Below the pieces are notes generated by a model. It had not been told where the DNA came from. It saw only the letters and a list, made by a program, of their open reading frames with translations, and did not search any database. Source: Paraphysomonas bandaiensis (lineage: Eukaryota > Chrysophyceae). From it: 60,274 bases of DNA. The stretch is taken from assembly GCA_965644295.1 (NCBI GenBank), contig CBFFRP010000230.1, positions 1 to 60,274 on the forward strand. Direction: 5' to 3'. Numbering within the stretch: the stretch's first letter is position 1; each line of letters starts with the position of its first letter. This document shows, piece by piece, positions 19,368-30,837 of the stretch. Both the position numbers and the translations under genes were made by a program.

Positions 19368-22152
19368 ATGCACGGGGTAGTTCGATTAGTAATCCTCTCA
19401 CTGGTCTCTATGAGGGTTGGATTCGCCCTACAGGAGGCTGAGGATGGGTCAGGTGGGCTGTATATGTATAGTAGAGTATATTAAGATAACAATGAGGGTA
19501 TAGTGTGTTTTAACGGGTGTTCCGGTCATGGGGAATGTGTTGACTATAGTTGTCATTGTTTCAATGGATTTCATGGAGACGATTGCAGCGTGAGTAAGTG
19601 GCGATGTATCATAATGCATACTTTACACTGTACTGTGTTGCATAGCTGTGTTATGTAGCTGTGTTCATTGTAATCTACTAATTCGGTGATTGACAGCTTT
19701 TGCTGATGAGAGAAATATCATCCCGATCATGTCTGCCGGTGATTTCAATTTAACTAAGAAGAACTTCACCAGTACTGTCTCTCGTCACAAGTTTATACTA
19801 GTAGGATTTTCATCGTATTCCTGTCTGAAGGTTAGGTTGTGTACTTTTCTGTTCTATGGTGATGATTCTTCACTTTGTAGTGTATTCAAGTGGAGCCAGA
19901 GTATATCAAGATCACCGAGGCCCTCAAAGAGTTAAAGGTCATCGACGAAATGGCAAACTAAAGTTAACATTGTATAATTGTTGTAGATTCCTTTTGCTCG
20001 GGCGAATGTTGATAAGCTGAAATCTCTATCAATTCAGCATGGTGCCGTGGAAATGCCTGCGCTGGTACTTTTCAAGAAGCACAAGCCTCTACTGTATAAA
20101 GGCGCCCACTCGCTGGACCCGGTAATGCGCTACGTGCAGAAACAAGTCGACCCCCCTGCAAGAGAACTTTCATCAGTGAAAGAAACTCTCGCTTTTCTGG
20201 ATTCTCGCTCAGACCGGAGTAACTCCATCTCCACCGTAATGGTCGTGGGATTTTTTTCTGACCACGAAGTGGTAGAGGAGGATGATTTTGAGGAATACAT
20301 GGAAGTTGCAGCGAATAACCAGGGAAATGGGGATGTATACTTTGGTGTGGTGACCGATCCTGATGTCGCGGACTGGTTCCTCATAAACAAGACAATAGAT
20401 CGTACTCCCTCTTTTCTATTGGTACTGACTTACAATCGCTTTTCAATAACACAACTATTTCTTCTGGTTTAATACACTGTATATGGTGTTATATTAACAG
20501 GTGGACGATACTGGTAGCTATCATGCTGTCAATGCAGATGAGTTTTATGGCGAGAACACTGGTCTTGACGAATGGATCAAGCGACAGGCTGTTCCTACTG
20601 TTGGATTGTGAGTTAAGCTGCCTTTATGTGTCTGTCATAATCCCTTCCACAGACTTTCTAATGCTAATTTTGATCTCTACGCCAAAATCGGACTCCCAAT
20701 GCTAATGATGTTTCTGGTATGTAGAAGAAAGTTCTTTCGCAAGTCTGTAATAGGTGTTCTGTGCAGGACCTTACTCATGCCCATGCTACAAGCGACCCAG
20801 GACGAGTTGTGGGTGGAAGATCCGGCGGAATATTGAATGAGATGTTGCTGGAAGAGTACAGACACGCCGCAAAAGTATATCCACCTATCTGGTGATAGTT
20901 ACCGAATGAATTAACTGTTGGTGTGAACAGGACCACATAGGGCGACTTGTATTTGTGTATCTGGATGGTACAAAGCATGAAGATCAAATGCGTTCTGTTG
21001 GACTCTACGGCGGTGCAGCACGGTTACCGTCAATAGCTTTCAACACAAGGGATGGTTCTAAGGTGCGTAATGTAATCAATGAGACAATCGCACACTTAAT
21101 ATTTTACAGATTCCTTTCCCGGAGGAGTTGCCTATCAACCGCGACACTATCCTTCAGTTCTGCGCTGATTTTATAAGCGGAAAGCTAAAGTAGTGCAGTC
21201 GATATTCCTGCTTGCCATGTTTTGCTGAACTGTTTCGTAGGTCGGAGGCAGATGCCAAAGAAATGGCTCGGAAGGCTCTACAGGTAACTCCAAAATTGTC
21301 ATTTTCTATCCTCTTCACATTTCTCTATATAGTCTGCAAGACCTCTAAATACCAAGAACACTGCCACTCGGAAGGCGCGTAAAAAGGCTCCTGAGCAGGT
21401 GCGGGGGGTATCGGAGCAATTCGGTGATGGTGCAGGTGACACACTGCTATATATCTTCTATCTTTTTCCTCATCATCCATAGCTGGGGACACAGACGTGG
21501 TTGTAGTCACCTCGAAAAACTTCATGGATATAGCAATGGATGATTCTAAAGATGTGCTGCTTATGTTTCATTCCACATCGTGTGAATCATGCGCTCATTT
21601 TTCAGTATATTACAAGAGAGTAAGTTTGCGTATCGCCATGTGTCACATTCGTACCTAACACTGTGCACTGCAGATGGCGCAGCGCTTTGCGGACCTGAAA
21701 ATAGAGTCTCTTGTGGTAGCTCGTATGGACGTCAGCAATGACGCTCCACCACCCCATCTTAACCTTCTCGTACATGACCTGCCGTTGCTGGTCTTCCTAC
21801 CTTCAGATGACAAGACTCCGCCGTGGAACTATTACTCTGGGGTCGGCAAAGTACAGACTATGATGAAGTGGGCGCAAAAATTCGCATCGATTCCTTTCGA
21901 CTTACCTAATCTCCCACATTTGAAGGAATCTGACAGAGAATTGTATAAGACACAGGTATGCTGAAGATGAGCACTTTCCTCCGAATATGGTTGTTATGAG
22001 TGTATGCGTAGGTCCGTGAAAGAGAAGAATATTTAGAATCGAAGCGACTAAAGGACGAAGAAGAGATGAGGCAGGAGGAGGAAAGGCGCCAGGAACTCTT
22101 GTCTCAATCGAGTGTGGATAGGGAAGTGTCTGAGGTGGACGGGGAACTGTAG
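19368..22152 (+). CDS. ER protein disulfide isomerase-like protein with N-terminal EGF module (15 exons)
   Basis: Fifteen exons join in consistent phase to 665 residues (first 19368-19452, 19504-19593, 19697-19830, 19881-19937, 19987-20421; last 21674-21955, 22012-22152). The start MHGVVRLVILSLVSMRVGFA is a signal peptide. Exon 2 is an EGF-like module with six Cys (CFNGCSGHGECVDYSCHC and onward). The first thioredoxin fold has GDFNLTKKNF and active site CLKC (aa 101-104), with an intron inside the motif. Two middle thioredoxin-like folds lack CxxC (residues about 200-440). The last fold has VVVTSKNFMDIAM and FHSTSCESC (aa 513-516). The C-terminal helix is charged (EEEMRQEEERRQELL), ending VDGEL, which resembles but is not a classical KDEL/HDEL signal. 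Expected role: thiol-disulfide exchange on secretory clients. Both CxxC pairs have atypical inner residues, unlike CGHC. Confidence 0.88.
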
Positions 22153-22542
22153 TAGAAGTATTAGATGTTGTGATACAGTATCGTGGGAACCATGACCATA
22201 CTATAGCCTAGCTGTTACTGTGATAAAGTAACGCACTATTAATGTATTATTGATGCTATTTTAGCTATTTTATACCGTTTTTATGAAGTAGTGCGGACAA
22301 TTTATTCTGAAAACAAGTTGTCATGTGAACTTACGAACGCAAATATAAAAGAGGAATAAGAAAGATTAGTGTTTTGGCTATTACTTGCCCAGATCGCTAC
22401 GGTTCATACATAGTACATAACGTGCTACTCAATACATACCTGATACCTATATGTTGTCACGTTGTCACAATATTTATTCAAATTAGAAAAATCCTTCATA
22501 CCGGAGGACACCAAATCGATATTCTATATTATTATTGCACAA
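22153..22542. other. Short spacer between convergent genes
   Basis: A+T-rich sequence between the stops of the PDI-like (+) and SBP2-like (-) genes. A SECIS or other element is not evident. Confidence 0.4.
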
Positions 22543-24976
22543 CTACTTTATATTTACAAATCTCATTATCCTATTAAACTGTGCGTGGGCACCTTCTGAG
22601 CTACATATGGATATCACAGCCTGTTTCATTGATGAGCCAGCAGCTTTACCTAACTGCCGTCGCTTTAACGTATACATCACTGGGATATCTTTCGACTGCG
22701 CTTCATCGACTATAGAGTGAATTTTGTTGTCAATTGTGTTGCTCATTTCTGTGTCTGGCGCCAGCAAAATTAATTTCGATCTTCCAGATTTCACAGTGTT
22801 CGCAACCTAATTATTCACACACATGTTAACAAATCAGCATTATAAATTGATGTTATACCTGTCTCATACCCATTACGAATCTCTCTTTTTTCTTGGCATT
22901 GATGGGGTCTCTCTCTTTAACACGCTTTTGAAGAGAACTCAGGATCTGTAACATATCCCGCACCGCCGTATTGATCTCATCAGTGGCATACTAGGATATA
23001 TCCCAGTTAGTGGCAAAAATTACATAATAACATATTACCGGTAATTCCCTGGCAGGAGAAGTGTGAATGGGAAGTTTCCGGATACTGTTACCCTCGTTTT
23101 CTGAAGGGTGAACATCACTAGAAACACTCAGTAGAGCAGGACTCGTAATTGGTCGTCGCGACCACAGTGCTCTTACCCTCTCGCCGCCTATGATGCTTCC
23201 ATCGAAAGCCAGCATTACTTCTCTTGCAATTGCTGCACTCACAAACCCGAGTTCAATTACAGGATTGCAGTACCATCGCTCCAATCCGACTGAAGTTTCC
23301 GATACAAAACTGAGGCCTCGGCAGTAGATTTCGTTGAACTCATCAGATAGACCGAGTAGAGCCAATAAGTCTTTCTTAAGTGACACAATCTCGTCTGGAA
23401 ATGACTCCGCGTCGACCAAATCTTCAACTGACAAATATCCACCCACCAAAAGCACGCACCCACTCGACCGCCGGTACACGGTTATAAATCCTGTACTACT
23501 CTCCGTACCAGTGTTGCGTTGATAAGGAGCTATAATATTTACCACAGGGTCCATATCCATCTTGGAATCAGGATCCGAGACCGTCACACAATCTTGTAAT
23601 GCAATACATTCTTGTAGACCGATTCCCAAAAGTAGCACTTCAGTTCCCTTCGAACATTCCTGTGGAGTTGCTATTACCTGGCACGAATTAAGCGCAGCTG
23701 CCGCACGCAGTAGACCAGCCGAGCTCGTCATAGAGGCATCCGAGTGGGCGGAGGCAACAGTTGCACGACGCTGTAGGTACGACACGATGTCTGCCGGAGA
23801 GTCCAACTGTTGACGAAGAACAACTCTGAGTCCAAGGCTTGCAAAAGCTGACACCGACACAGAGTGCTCGGGTAAGTAGACTCCTTGATCATGAGCATCA
23901 CAGTCACAAAAACGTAACTCCAAACGACGCCCCCCAACAACTTTCCCTTGAAGTTCTCCGTTCACAACTGCAGCTGGTATACCGGAGCATTGTACAACAG
24001 CCAGGGGAAATTCAAACGGTGGCACATCTACAGTTCCTCTCTTCCGAAGAATTTCTGTCATAGTATACTCAGGCTGTTCCTGATGAGGCTTTACGCATAC
24101 CGAAACGGGCCTGCCGTTGGGCTCGCATAGTGTACGAAAATCTAGTAGCGTTTCCCTCGCCTCATCTGGGTCAGACAAATCGTCTTCCTGAACTACCCCC
24201 AATAATGTAACAATATGCATACCCCCGTCCGACCCATCGCTTTTTTCTGGTCCTATCTTCTTTTCGCTAGAATCCGCATTTGATGCTGAAGAGGGGCTAG
24301 GGTCGACACCAAGTAAGCCAGTATGGATTGGATCTCCGCCAAGAACCAATCCGTCAAGTGATGCAGCTGCTGTTGCTGCATCAGCTGTGGTCAAAAAACG
24401 CACCCTCAACTCTGGCGGAGAGTTTCCATCTGCAGGTTCGACATCCATTCCCTCTACACCCCCACAATGTGTCAAGAGCTCACCCGCATCTCGCAGCACC
24501 TCAGCAACTTCATCTTCACACATATCCGCTGACAGTAAGTTGCGAATCCACATGACACGAGAAGAGCCCCCTGATGACGAACTGTCAGCCTTCTTGTCAC
24601 CTCGTATGTACCTCGTAAGTCGCTCCTGTGCGTATATATATATATGACAAGCAACATATACAGTTAGAGTTTACAGTACCATTAATACACGCTTCTTTGT
24701 ACTGGACAGTTTCTTCTTTTTTGTCTTATGAACAACACGCAATTCACTTCCATTCAATCCCGAGTCACGAGTAACTCTCAGCACCTCTTGTTTGACATGA
24801 TTTGATCCATTTGGTTGTGTTTTAGTTGCTTCTGGTCTCTTATTTGATCGCACATGTCCGCTATGAGAGTTAAGCTGAGCCTCTATGACGTCTAATAGAG
24901 CGATGCCATCAGATGCTTTCCTCTTCTTCGACTTCTTTGTCGTCTCCGTTGATTGAGTGTTGCTTTTATCTCCCAT
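22543..24976 (-). CDS. SECIS-binding protein 2-like protein with C-terminal L7Ae domain
   Basis: Four exons join in phase (24976-24680, 24625-23039, 22990-22859, 22806-22543), 759 residues. The N terminus (about 100 aa) is Lys-rich and basic (KKSKKRKASDG, KTKKKKLSSTKKR), nucleolar-like. An RRM-like fold follows (VMWIRNLLSADMCEDEVAEV, then PPELRVRFLTTADAATAAAS), and more folds of similar style fill aa 200-620. The last 135 residues are an L7Ae-type RNA-binding domain: KERDPINAKKKERFVMGMRQ, KLILLAPDTE, IHSIVDEAQSKDIPVMYTLK, RRQLGKAAGS and VISICSSEGAHAQFNRI. The spacing and the KxK.RFV.G.R lead-in are those of SBP2/SECISBP2L rather than of ribosomal L7Ae or L30. If so, it binds SECIS elements and supports selenocysteine incorporation. 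Other kink-turn binders remain possible. Confidence 0.75.
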
Positions 24977-26769
24977 GTATACTTCGCATTGATGTATCTA
25001 TATATATATATGTGTGACTCATGGCATGAGATTCATCCACTATGGGATTCAATGCCGTGTGAAGAGTACGTCTATTTTCATACTTTAGTTGTGTAGATGT
25101 GTATAGGTATACCGCCGTATACATACCATACTCTGTATGTGCGTCGAACACACTATATACGCATGATGTAAAGAAAAAATACAAAAGTCAGGAAATTTCC
25201 TATTTTTTACATATTCGATGTATATAAAGCCCACATTTTGAGCTACATATATAATGAAGTTCTCAGTACAGTGGAATCCCTCATAAAGATTCACAGATCA
25301 TGCATACTAATTTTGTGGCTCTATCGAGCTGACTGGCACGAACTCTTCAGTGCCTGGTGATAATAATTTGATATATCGAATGAGCTCTATATCAACCCTA
25401 TGGATATTCGTAGTCAACTGGATACATCAGAGCTGTTACGTCTAACCAGGAAGAGCGATAGATGCGCAGGTTGATATCTAAATGGTAATAGAAGGTCAAG
25501 TGCTTTACATATGAGCTTGATTAGATTCTGAAATATCGACTGAAACTCCCTGACTCAGACCGTCTCGTTCATTCGAAGATTTCATCTACATCACCAAAGA
25601 CTGACCTATTGGACTCTCGTTGCTCGTTTGCTTCTGGTCGACCCATTTCCACTGAAGTGATGTATGCGTCATGACTACTACAACAGTGATACGAGTGTTG
25701 TGATTGTGGTCATGGGGTGAGCTATCTTTATTGTTCCTCGGCAAACCATAATGACGATGTAGACTGAACCTCAATTTTCACTTCTCAACCTATGTGGATC
25801 AGTGAAAATAAGAACTCCATACCATGCAGAACTTAGAGGGGATATAAGTGCGATAAAGTCTCAATCACCAAGACCAGTGTGTGTCTCACAATGGTTACCT
25901 AAATAGTTATCAGAGTTTTTATGATATTACCTAAGTTCTACTAGGATTAAATCTTGCAATATATCAGAGATCAGTGTAGTGAACCGCGCAGACAGACGTA
26001 ATTACTACGTAGTAACTGGTCTTAATTGTGTGTGGAGAATGAAATCGAGAATTAGAAATATGCAAATATGAGGGTACATGAATATTTTCTATATTATCTT
26101 GTTACAACGTTGATATATTCTAATATATCAGGTTGCGAAACAGTTAAATGAATTACTAACTAATTTGTCTTTTAAATGTAATTAATTGGCCGGTTTAATC
26201 ATATAGCATCATCAGTGTATAGCTACTGACATCTGACCATAGGTTCAAATAAACAAACCTCATATCCGTTAGTATATAATATATAAGAGCTTGGATGTAT
26301 GATGTTTGTACACATTATCTTCATCATTATTAATCATAGTTGTGTGGCAGCATATTAGAGTTGGTCGTATACATTTTAATCTCAGCATGCAAGAGCAGTA
26401 AATTGAGCATCTCCCCAACGATCGTGGTGATGCACAACATAAGCTAATTTTGGGAACCACCTTACTTTTAGAAACTTGGGAAACCAACATAATAAATACT
26501 TTATACTGTCGTAGACGAGATTCTAGTGTTATAATTTGCTAATTGACTAATTGGCACAATAGTATGGTGGTTTCTCTACGAAGACAAGAAACATTATTTA
26601 CTACCCATGCAGAGAGCGCGGTAAATTTTGTAGTACAAAATACTGCGACCGTATTTACAGGACACTCAACACACTTCATTCAACATCCCCAATCCACAAC
26701 AAGCACAACATAAACAAGAATACACATAGACGCAAACTCTATACTCAGTGGATGGCGTGGTGACTACAC
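24977..26769. other. SBP2 upstream region and long noncoding spacer
   Basis: 24977-25170 carries the recurrent promoter vocabulary (TATATATATATGTG, GTATAGGTATACCGCCGTATAC, ACATACC), followed by an AAATTTCC block at about 25190. The remainder is noncoding. A repeat related to 30050-30450 lies at 26190-26420. No exon is supported between 25300 and 26769. Confidence 0.4.
26190..26420. repeat. Dispersed repeat, copy related to 30050-30450
   Basis: Shares, in order, TTTAATCATATAGCATCATCAG, TATAGCTACTGA, ATAGGT, CTTGGATGTATG, ATTATTAATCAT/ATTATTCTTAAT, and AATCTCAGCATGCAAGAG with the 30-kb copy. Diverged and noncoding. Confidence 0.5.
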
Positions 26770-27978
26770 CTACTGTTGTGGACTCATTGCAGAGGTCACG
26801 GTGTGCTGTGCAGCTATCGACACACCACCAGATGCCTGCTCATGTGGCACAGAAAAATTGCCCGTTTGTTCCTCTCCATTAACGGTGCAATTTTCTCCCA
26901 TATCAGGTGTGTCTCCAGCAAAATGTGTCTGGCGGGTATGACCAATTGGATGCACGCGACCCCCCGAGAGCATACTGTGCACAAAATCCACAGCCATGGT
27001 ATGTACGTATGAGCTTTCATTTCTGTCATCTCCCCTAGAGCTACTAGAACCCCGCCGAAGAGCGATTCCCCGCAGGGCTCCCCCGACAGTTCCAGCACTC
27101 TCCCCCACATTTTCTGTTCTATCACTTCCATGCGAGGTCTCCAACCAGCTGCTGCCCTGTGCGGGTCTGGTATCATCATTAGCTACACTGGTATCCGCAC
27201 CCGCAGCAGCTTCAAAATCAAGTGGAGTAATTAGGTTATTCAGAGCGCACTCGGGGCTGAACTTCCGGGTTACATTCTCCTGGACATTTCCTGGCTCCAT
27301 ATCTCCTCGCAAAGAGTTCATCTTGCGCTTCATGTCCTCAAAGGAGTCACCTATCCTCATGGGGGAGTTGAATAGATTATTAGGTATATTTCGAGGAGGC
27401 GCATCCCCTTCCGAATAATCTCGCACTGCCTCCGTCGGGCTCACGAGTAGTGGGGTGAATCCTGGAGTGTTGCAATGGGGACAGCTAATTCCAACATAGG
27501 GAGCGCCCGCAAGTGCCTCTCCGAGACTGCTAACCTACAAGTAGAAGTGAAACCACACATACCATACAAAACAAGTACAACACACCTTCTTGTCCCTCTT
27601 CGACAAAAAATCGATAGTGCATTCACCGCATGTGTAGTTTCCGCAACATTTGGTTTTCGTGATGTCGCGGAAAAATGACATACACAGGGGGCAATAGTAC
27701 TTATATACATGCGCCTGGTCTCCAAGCGGAGTATGCGATATTTTAGAATACATATTCTCTTCACGCCTCGGTGTAATCAAATACAGTGGCGGCAACTGCG
27801 AGTGAGCTGAGGTTGGGGATCGTGCTGGCTCCTCTGTCCTTGCAGGCTCCTCTGTCCTTGTAGGCTCCTCTGCCTCGCTGCTCTCAGCAGGTTGATTCTC
27901 ATTCGGAGGTTCATTCGTTTCAGCTTCAATCGCAACTTGATTCTGAGGTTTAGTACGTCGACTTGAACTGGCGCCCAT
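26770..27978 (-). CDS. SIP5/DA2-like myristoylated RING-type zinc finger protein
   Basis: Two exons, 27978-27586 and 27534-26770 (intron GTGTGTTG...CTTGTAG, phase 0), 385 residues. I choose the internal ATG at 27978 because MGASSSRR is a good N-myristoylation site, as in the family. After a Glu/Pro/Ala/Thr-rich region with EEPARTEEPAR repeats comes a variant RING: YYCPLCMSFFRDITKTKCCG, NYTCGECTIDFL and, across the intron, ISCPHCNTPGF. The spacing CxxC...CC....CxxC...CPxC with a CNTPGF tail matches yeast Sip5 and plant DA2-like proteins. The C-terminal 220 residues are low-complexity and unassigned. Probably a membrane-attached ubiquitin ligase or regulator (inference). Head-to-head with the S29 gene. 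Confidence 0.75.
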
Positions 27979-28643
27979 TGTAAAGAGGGGTGTCAGATGG
28001 TGTAATATATGAGTCACTGACTCGTCTAATCACATCCAGTAAACACAAACGAATTAGATCTCAATCCGCTAGGAGCCGATGCTGTAGATGAGTAATTATT
28101 GCGTCTACAGCTTTGTAGGCCTGGTTAATGAAAGCAGAAGGAAGATCTCTACTCTATTAGTGTTATATGTACCCATGTGTGCTGGAGGTTAAACTGTTGA
28201 TGTATATGTATGTATATGTAGGTATATACAACAGTAGAACGATCATCAGTCCATCGAAAAATACACAGAGCATAATACGTACAACTGTTCGACATTTGGA
28301 GGACTGGGAGGTCAAAATCCCACTATTTTTATAAATGTGGAAATTTAAAACATGACATTTTTACAAATTTTTCTTGGATATAAATCGTTTCTAGAATCGA
28401 TGTAGCCGTATACGGCCAGCATTACATTATCAGAATAAAATTCAGTTTGTCGTTTGAAGATAGAATTCTGTATATTAGTGGGGGTTGTTAGTGGAGGCCA
28501 GTGGAGTCAAGTAGTAATTAAATAACGAGGGTGTGTATAGTCAATTCTAATTACACGAGGTAAACACGAACATCTCAGTCATCACTTGTTTCTTTATCGT
28601 GACGCATTGTATTCTTTGCAGGACCAGATTAATTCTACATAAA
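27979..28643. promoter_or_regulatory. Divergent promoter region, SIP5-like / RPS29 genes
   Basis: Contains TATATGTATGTATATGTAGG and TATATACAACAG (28202-28235) and an A+T-rich block with GTGGAAATTTAAAAC and ACAAATTTTTC (28320-28375). No exon is seen except the S29 start at the right end. Confidence 0.45.
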
Positions 28644-28858
28644 ATGGGAGCTAAAGCTTTGTCAAACAGCCATCCTAAAAAGATCAATGGATCTAAGGGA
28701 GCTCGCCGCTGCCGCGTGTGTGGTATGTATTGCAGAATTATCTTTTTCTTTTATAACATACGTCTACAGCCAACCAGCTTGCAATCATTAGAAAGTACGG
28801 GCTGATGATGTGCAGACAGTGCTTCAGAGAAAGGGCCACTGATATCGGGTTCGTTAAG
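28644..28858 (+). CDS. RPS29: Ribosomal protein uS14 (S29), last exon not located
   Basis: Exon 1 28644-28722 and exon 2 28770-28858 join (GTATGT...CTACAG) to [29 protein letters not shown], then [20 protein letters not shown] and TDIGFVK. This is nearly the whole 56-residue small-subunit protein, with the two Cys-x2-Cys zinc pairs (CRVC, CRQC). Exon 2 ends in frame at AAG followed by GTAAGT, so a short terminal exon should lie downstream; the acceptor TTTCTTTCAG at about 29319 would give HRVTIY-stop. Without splicing the frame would add VSLDK and 12 more residues. Confidence 0.85.
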
Positions 28859-29745
28859 GTAAGTCTAGATAAGTGTTTTACTTTGGTTTACCATTATACA
28901 TAGTACAATTAACTCCGGTCATGATGTCTTCCCTGGTAAATATGGTCCTCGCTCTGTAATATGATGGCATAATTAAGCAGTTGCATTCAAAAATGTACTC
29001 TCTATGTTCGCCTTTGCTGCCACCTCAGTAACAGTAAACGATGTACATATGCGTGAAAATACCAATAATGCAGTCATTCTCACAGATACGCATGAAGTAT
29101 ATGGAATAACTATGGATATCCTGTAGTTATGTATAATGCGTTACGTGTACTGCCACTGACTTCTGGAGAGTCTCAAAAGCTACATACAAGAGGTCAACTT
29201 AGTTTTCTATATTGTAGTAATTCATATTGAGAATATAATGTTCACCTAGAAATTCATCTGAAAATGAACACTCTCACAGAACGGAAAATCGCAACTATTT
29301 GCTGTTATTTCTTTCAGCACAGAGTAACAATATATTAGGGTCCAACAATATTATTAGTATATTAGTAAGCAGCAAATAAATATATGCGGATAACTCTTTT
29401 TTAGGTAATAGTGTCCTCATTGAATAGCATCCTTTGGTGTGTGTTGAATGTTAAAGATGAATCCAAACTTAACGCGTGCGTGACAGTGTGGGCGACATAT
29501 GAATCATAGAGAGTAGACCTAATATATAATATATAAAGCAATCAAAATAATTTTTGATCCTTCCAAAAATTATATCAGCATTTATAGCACTTCAACAACA
29601 TGAAAAGCCCTATTAATTGAAAAAATAAGCTCACAGAGTACATTTATTATATACTCTCATTTTGCAAGTCACCCTCATCAGCAGTAACATCATTCCGAAT
29701 TACTTGAAGTATGCATGCACCCGGCCATACTTACTTATATTGGAA

Positions 29746-29940
29746 GTCTTATTATTAGCAATAGGCGTTAACAATCAGCACCAGTTTAGTAGCTAGAAGG
29801 AAACTAGTCAAGCTAGAGAGACGTCTACCCGTAACTAACTAGTACAAACCCTATTATCATACTATTTAACGCTACGGAAGCTGCTTGTGCGCTTGTGCGC
29901 TTGTGCGTCGCCGCTGGCACCAAGGTGCAACCACCAGGCT
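29746..29940 (+). repeat. Foldback-family repeat arm, copy 2
   Basis: Begins GTCTTATTATTAGCAATAGG as in the element at 11674 and runs through ACTAGTCAAGCTAGAGAGAC and GGAAGCTGCTTGTG to GCACCAAGGTGCAACCACC. A small tandem GCGCTTGTGC expansion lies at about 29888-29907. Confidence 0.6.
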
Positions 29941-30027
29941 TGCGTAACAATTAATTGGCAATTAATTGGTGACAGGTGTCCAACAATAATAACTGCAATT
30001 ATTAATCAAGCATCCTAAACTATTCGA

Positions 30028-30048
30028 TTAGGGTTAGGGTTAGGGTTT
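30028..30048 (+). repeat. Interstitial telomere-like tract, three TTAGGG units
   Basis: Three perfect TTAGGG units plus TTT lie between two copies of the foldback-family arm. Vertebrate/fungal-type telomere repeat; position is internal. Confidence 0.75.
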
Positions 30049-30049
30049 A

Positions 30050-30450
30050 ATTATGTAGCATCTTCAGCTGCATAGCTACTGAATCATAGGTCATAGTAGT
30101 GAATGTCTGATTATTTAGCAATAGGCGTTGAGACCTTGCATCAATTAGTGGCTAGAAGAATGCTAGTCATACTAGTTAGACCACTACCCGTAACTAATCA
30201 ATACAAACTCTTTTATCCTACTATTTAACGCTACGAAAGCTGCTTGTGCGTCGCCGCAAGCACCAAGGTGCAACCACTTCCGTTCATCATAGGTCATAGG
30301 TACAATACTATTATCTTCTGTTAGCATATATATTGAAGACTTGGATGTATGTGAACAGCCACTTTATCGTTATTATTCTTAATTGTGCGACAGTATTAGG
30401 TATTAGGGCCAGTGTACACTTTATCCTCAGCAATCAAGAGTATTAAAATG
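30050..30450. repeat. Dispersed repeat related to 26190-26420, interrupted by a foldback arm
   Basis: Flanks (TTAATTATGTAGCATCTTCAG... and ...GACTTGGATGTATG, CCTCAGCAATCAAGAG) match the 26-kb repeat. The stretch 30105-30290 in the middle is a foldback-family arm absent from the 26-kb copy. Confidence 0.5.
30105..30290 (+). repeat. Foldback-family repeat arm, copy 3
   Basis: Begins GTCTGATTATTTAGCAATAG, includes CTACTATTTAACGCTACGAA and AGCTGCTTGTGCGTCGCCGC, and ends GCACCAAGGTGCAACCACTTCC. Same strand as copy 2. Confidence 0.6.
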
Positions 30451-30837
30451 TCAAAAGTCTTTAGCAAGTGTATCTGGTGCAACTAGCTAGTGATGAATGA
30501 ACTATCTTCTTCTTTCACTCACCCTACGTGCTCCATTTAAACATCATCATATATGGTCATTATTCTAACTGTGTAAACGGTGTTTCCTGAGATTACTGTA
30601 ATTTACCCATATTGAACAGGTATGTATACACAATACACAAGTAGTTCAAATTAAACACATTATACTTATTTACCTACGGGTTCGAACTTTACTTGACACT
30701 ATGCATTGTGATCCTACCATATTTCGTTGCTATCAGAAGACAAACATACTTCACGGTGACAAAACAACATATCAGGAAAAGTCACATCAATGAACAAGAT
30801 TTGCATTTGCAAGACTACTATTCCTCCAACTATTATC

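Larger units (their letters stand above)
28859..30837. other. Gene-free repeat-bearing stretch
   Basis: Apart from a possible terminal exon of RPS29 near 29320, I see no coding. The right two thirds contains two copies of the foldback-family arm, an interstitial telomere-like tract and another dispersed repeat. Confidence 0.45.
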
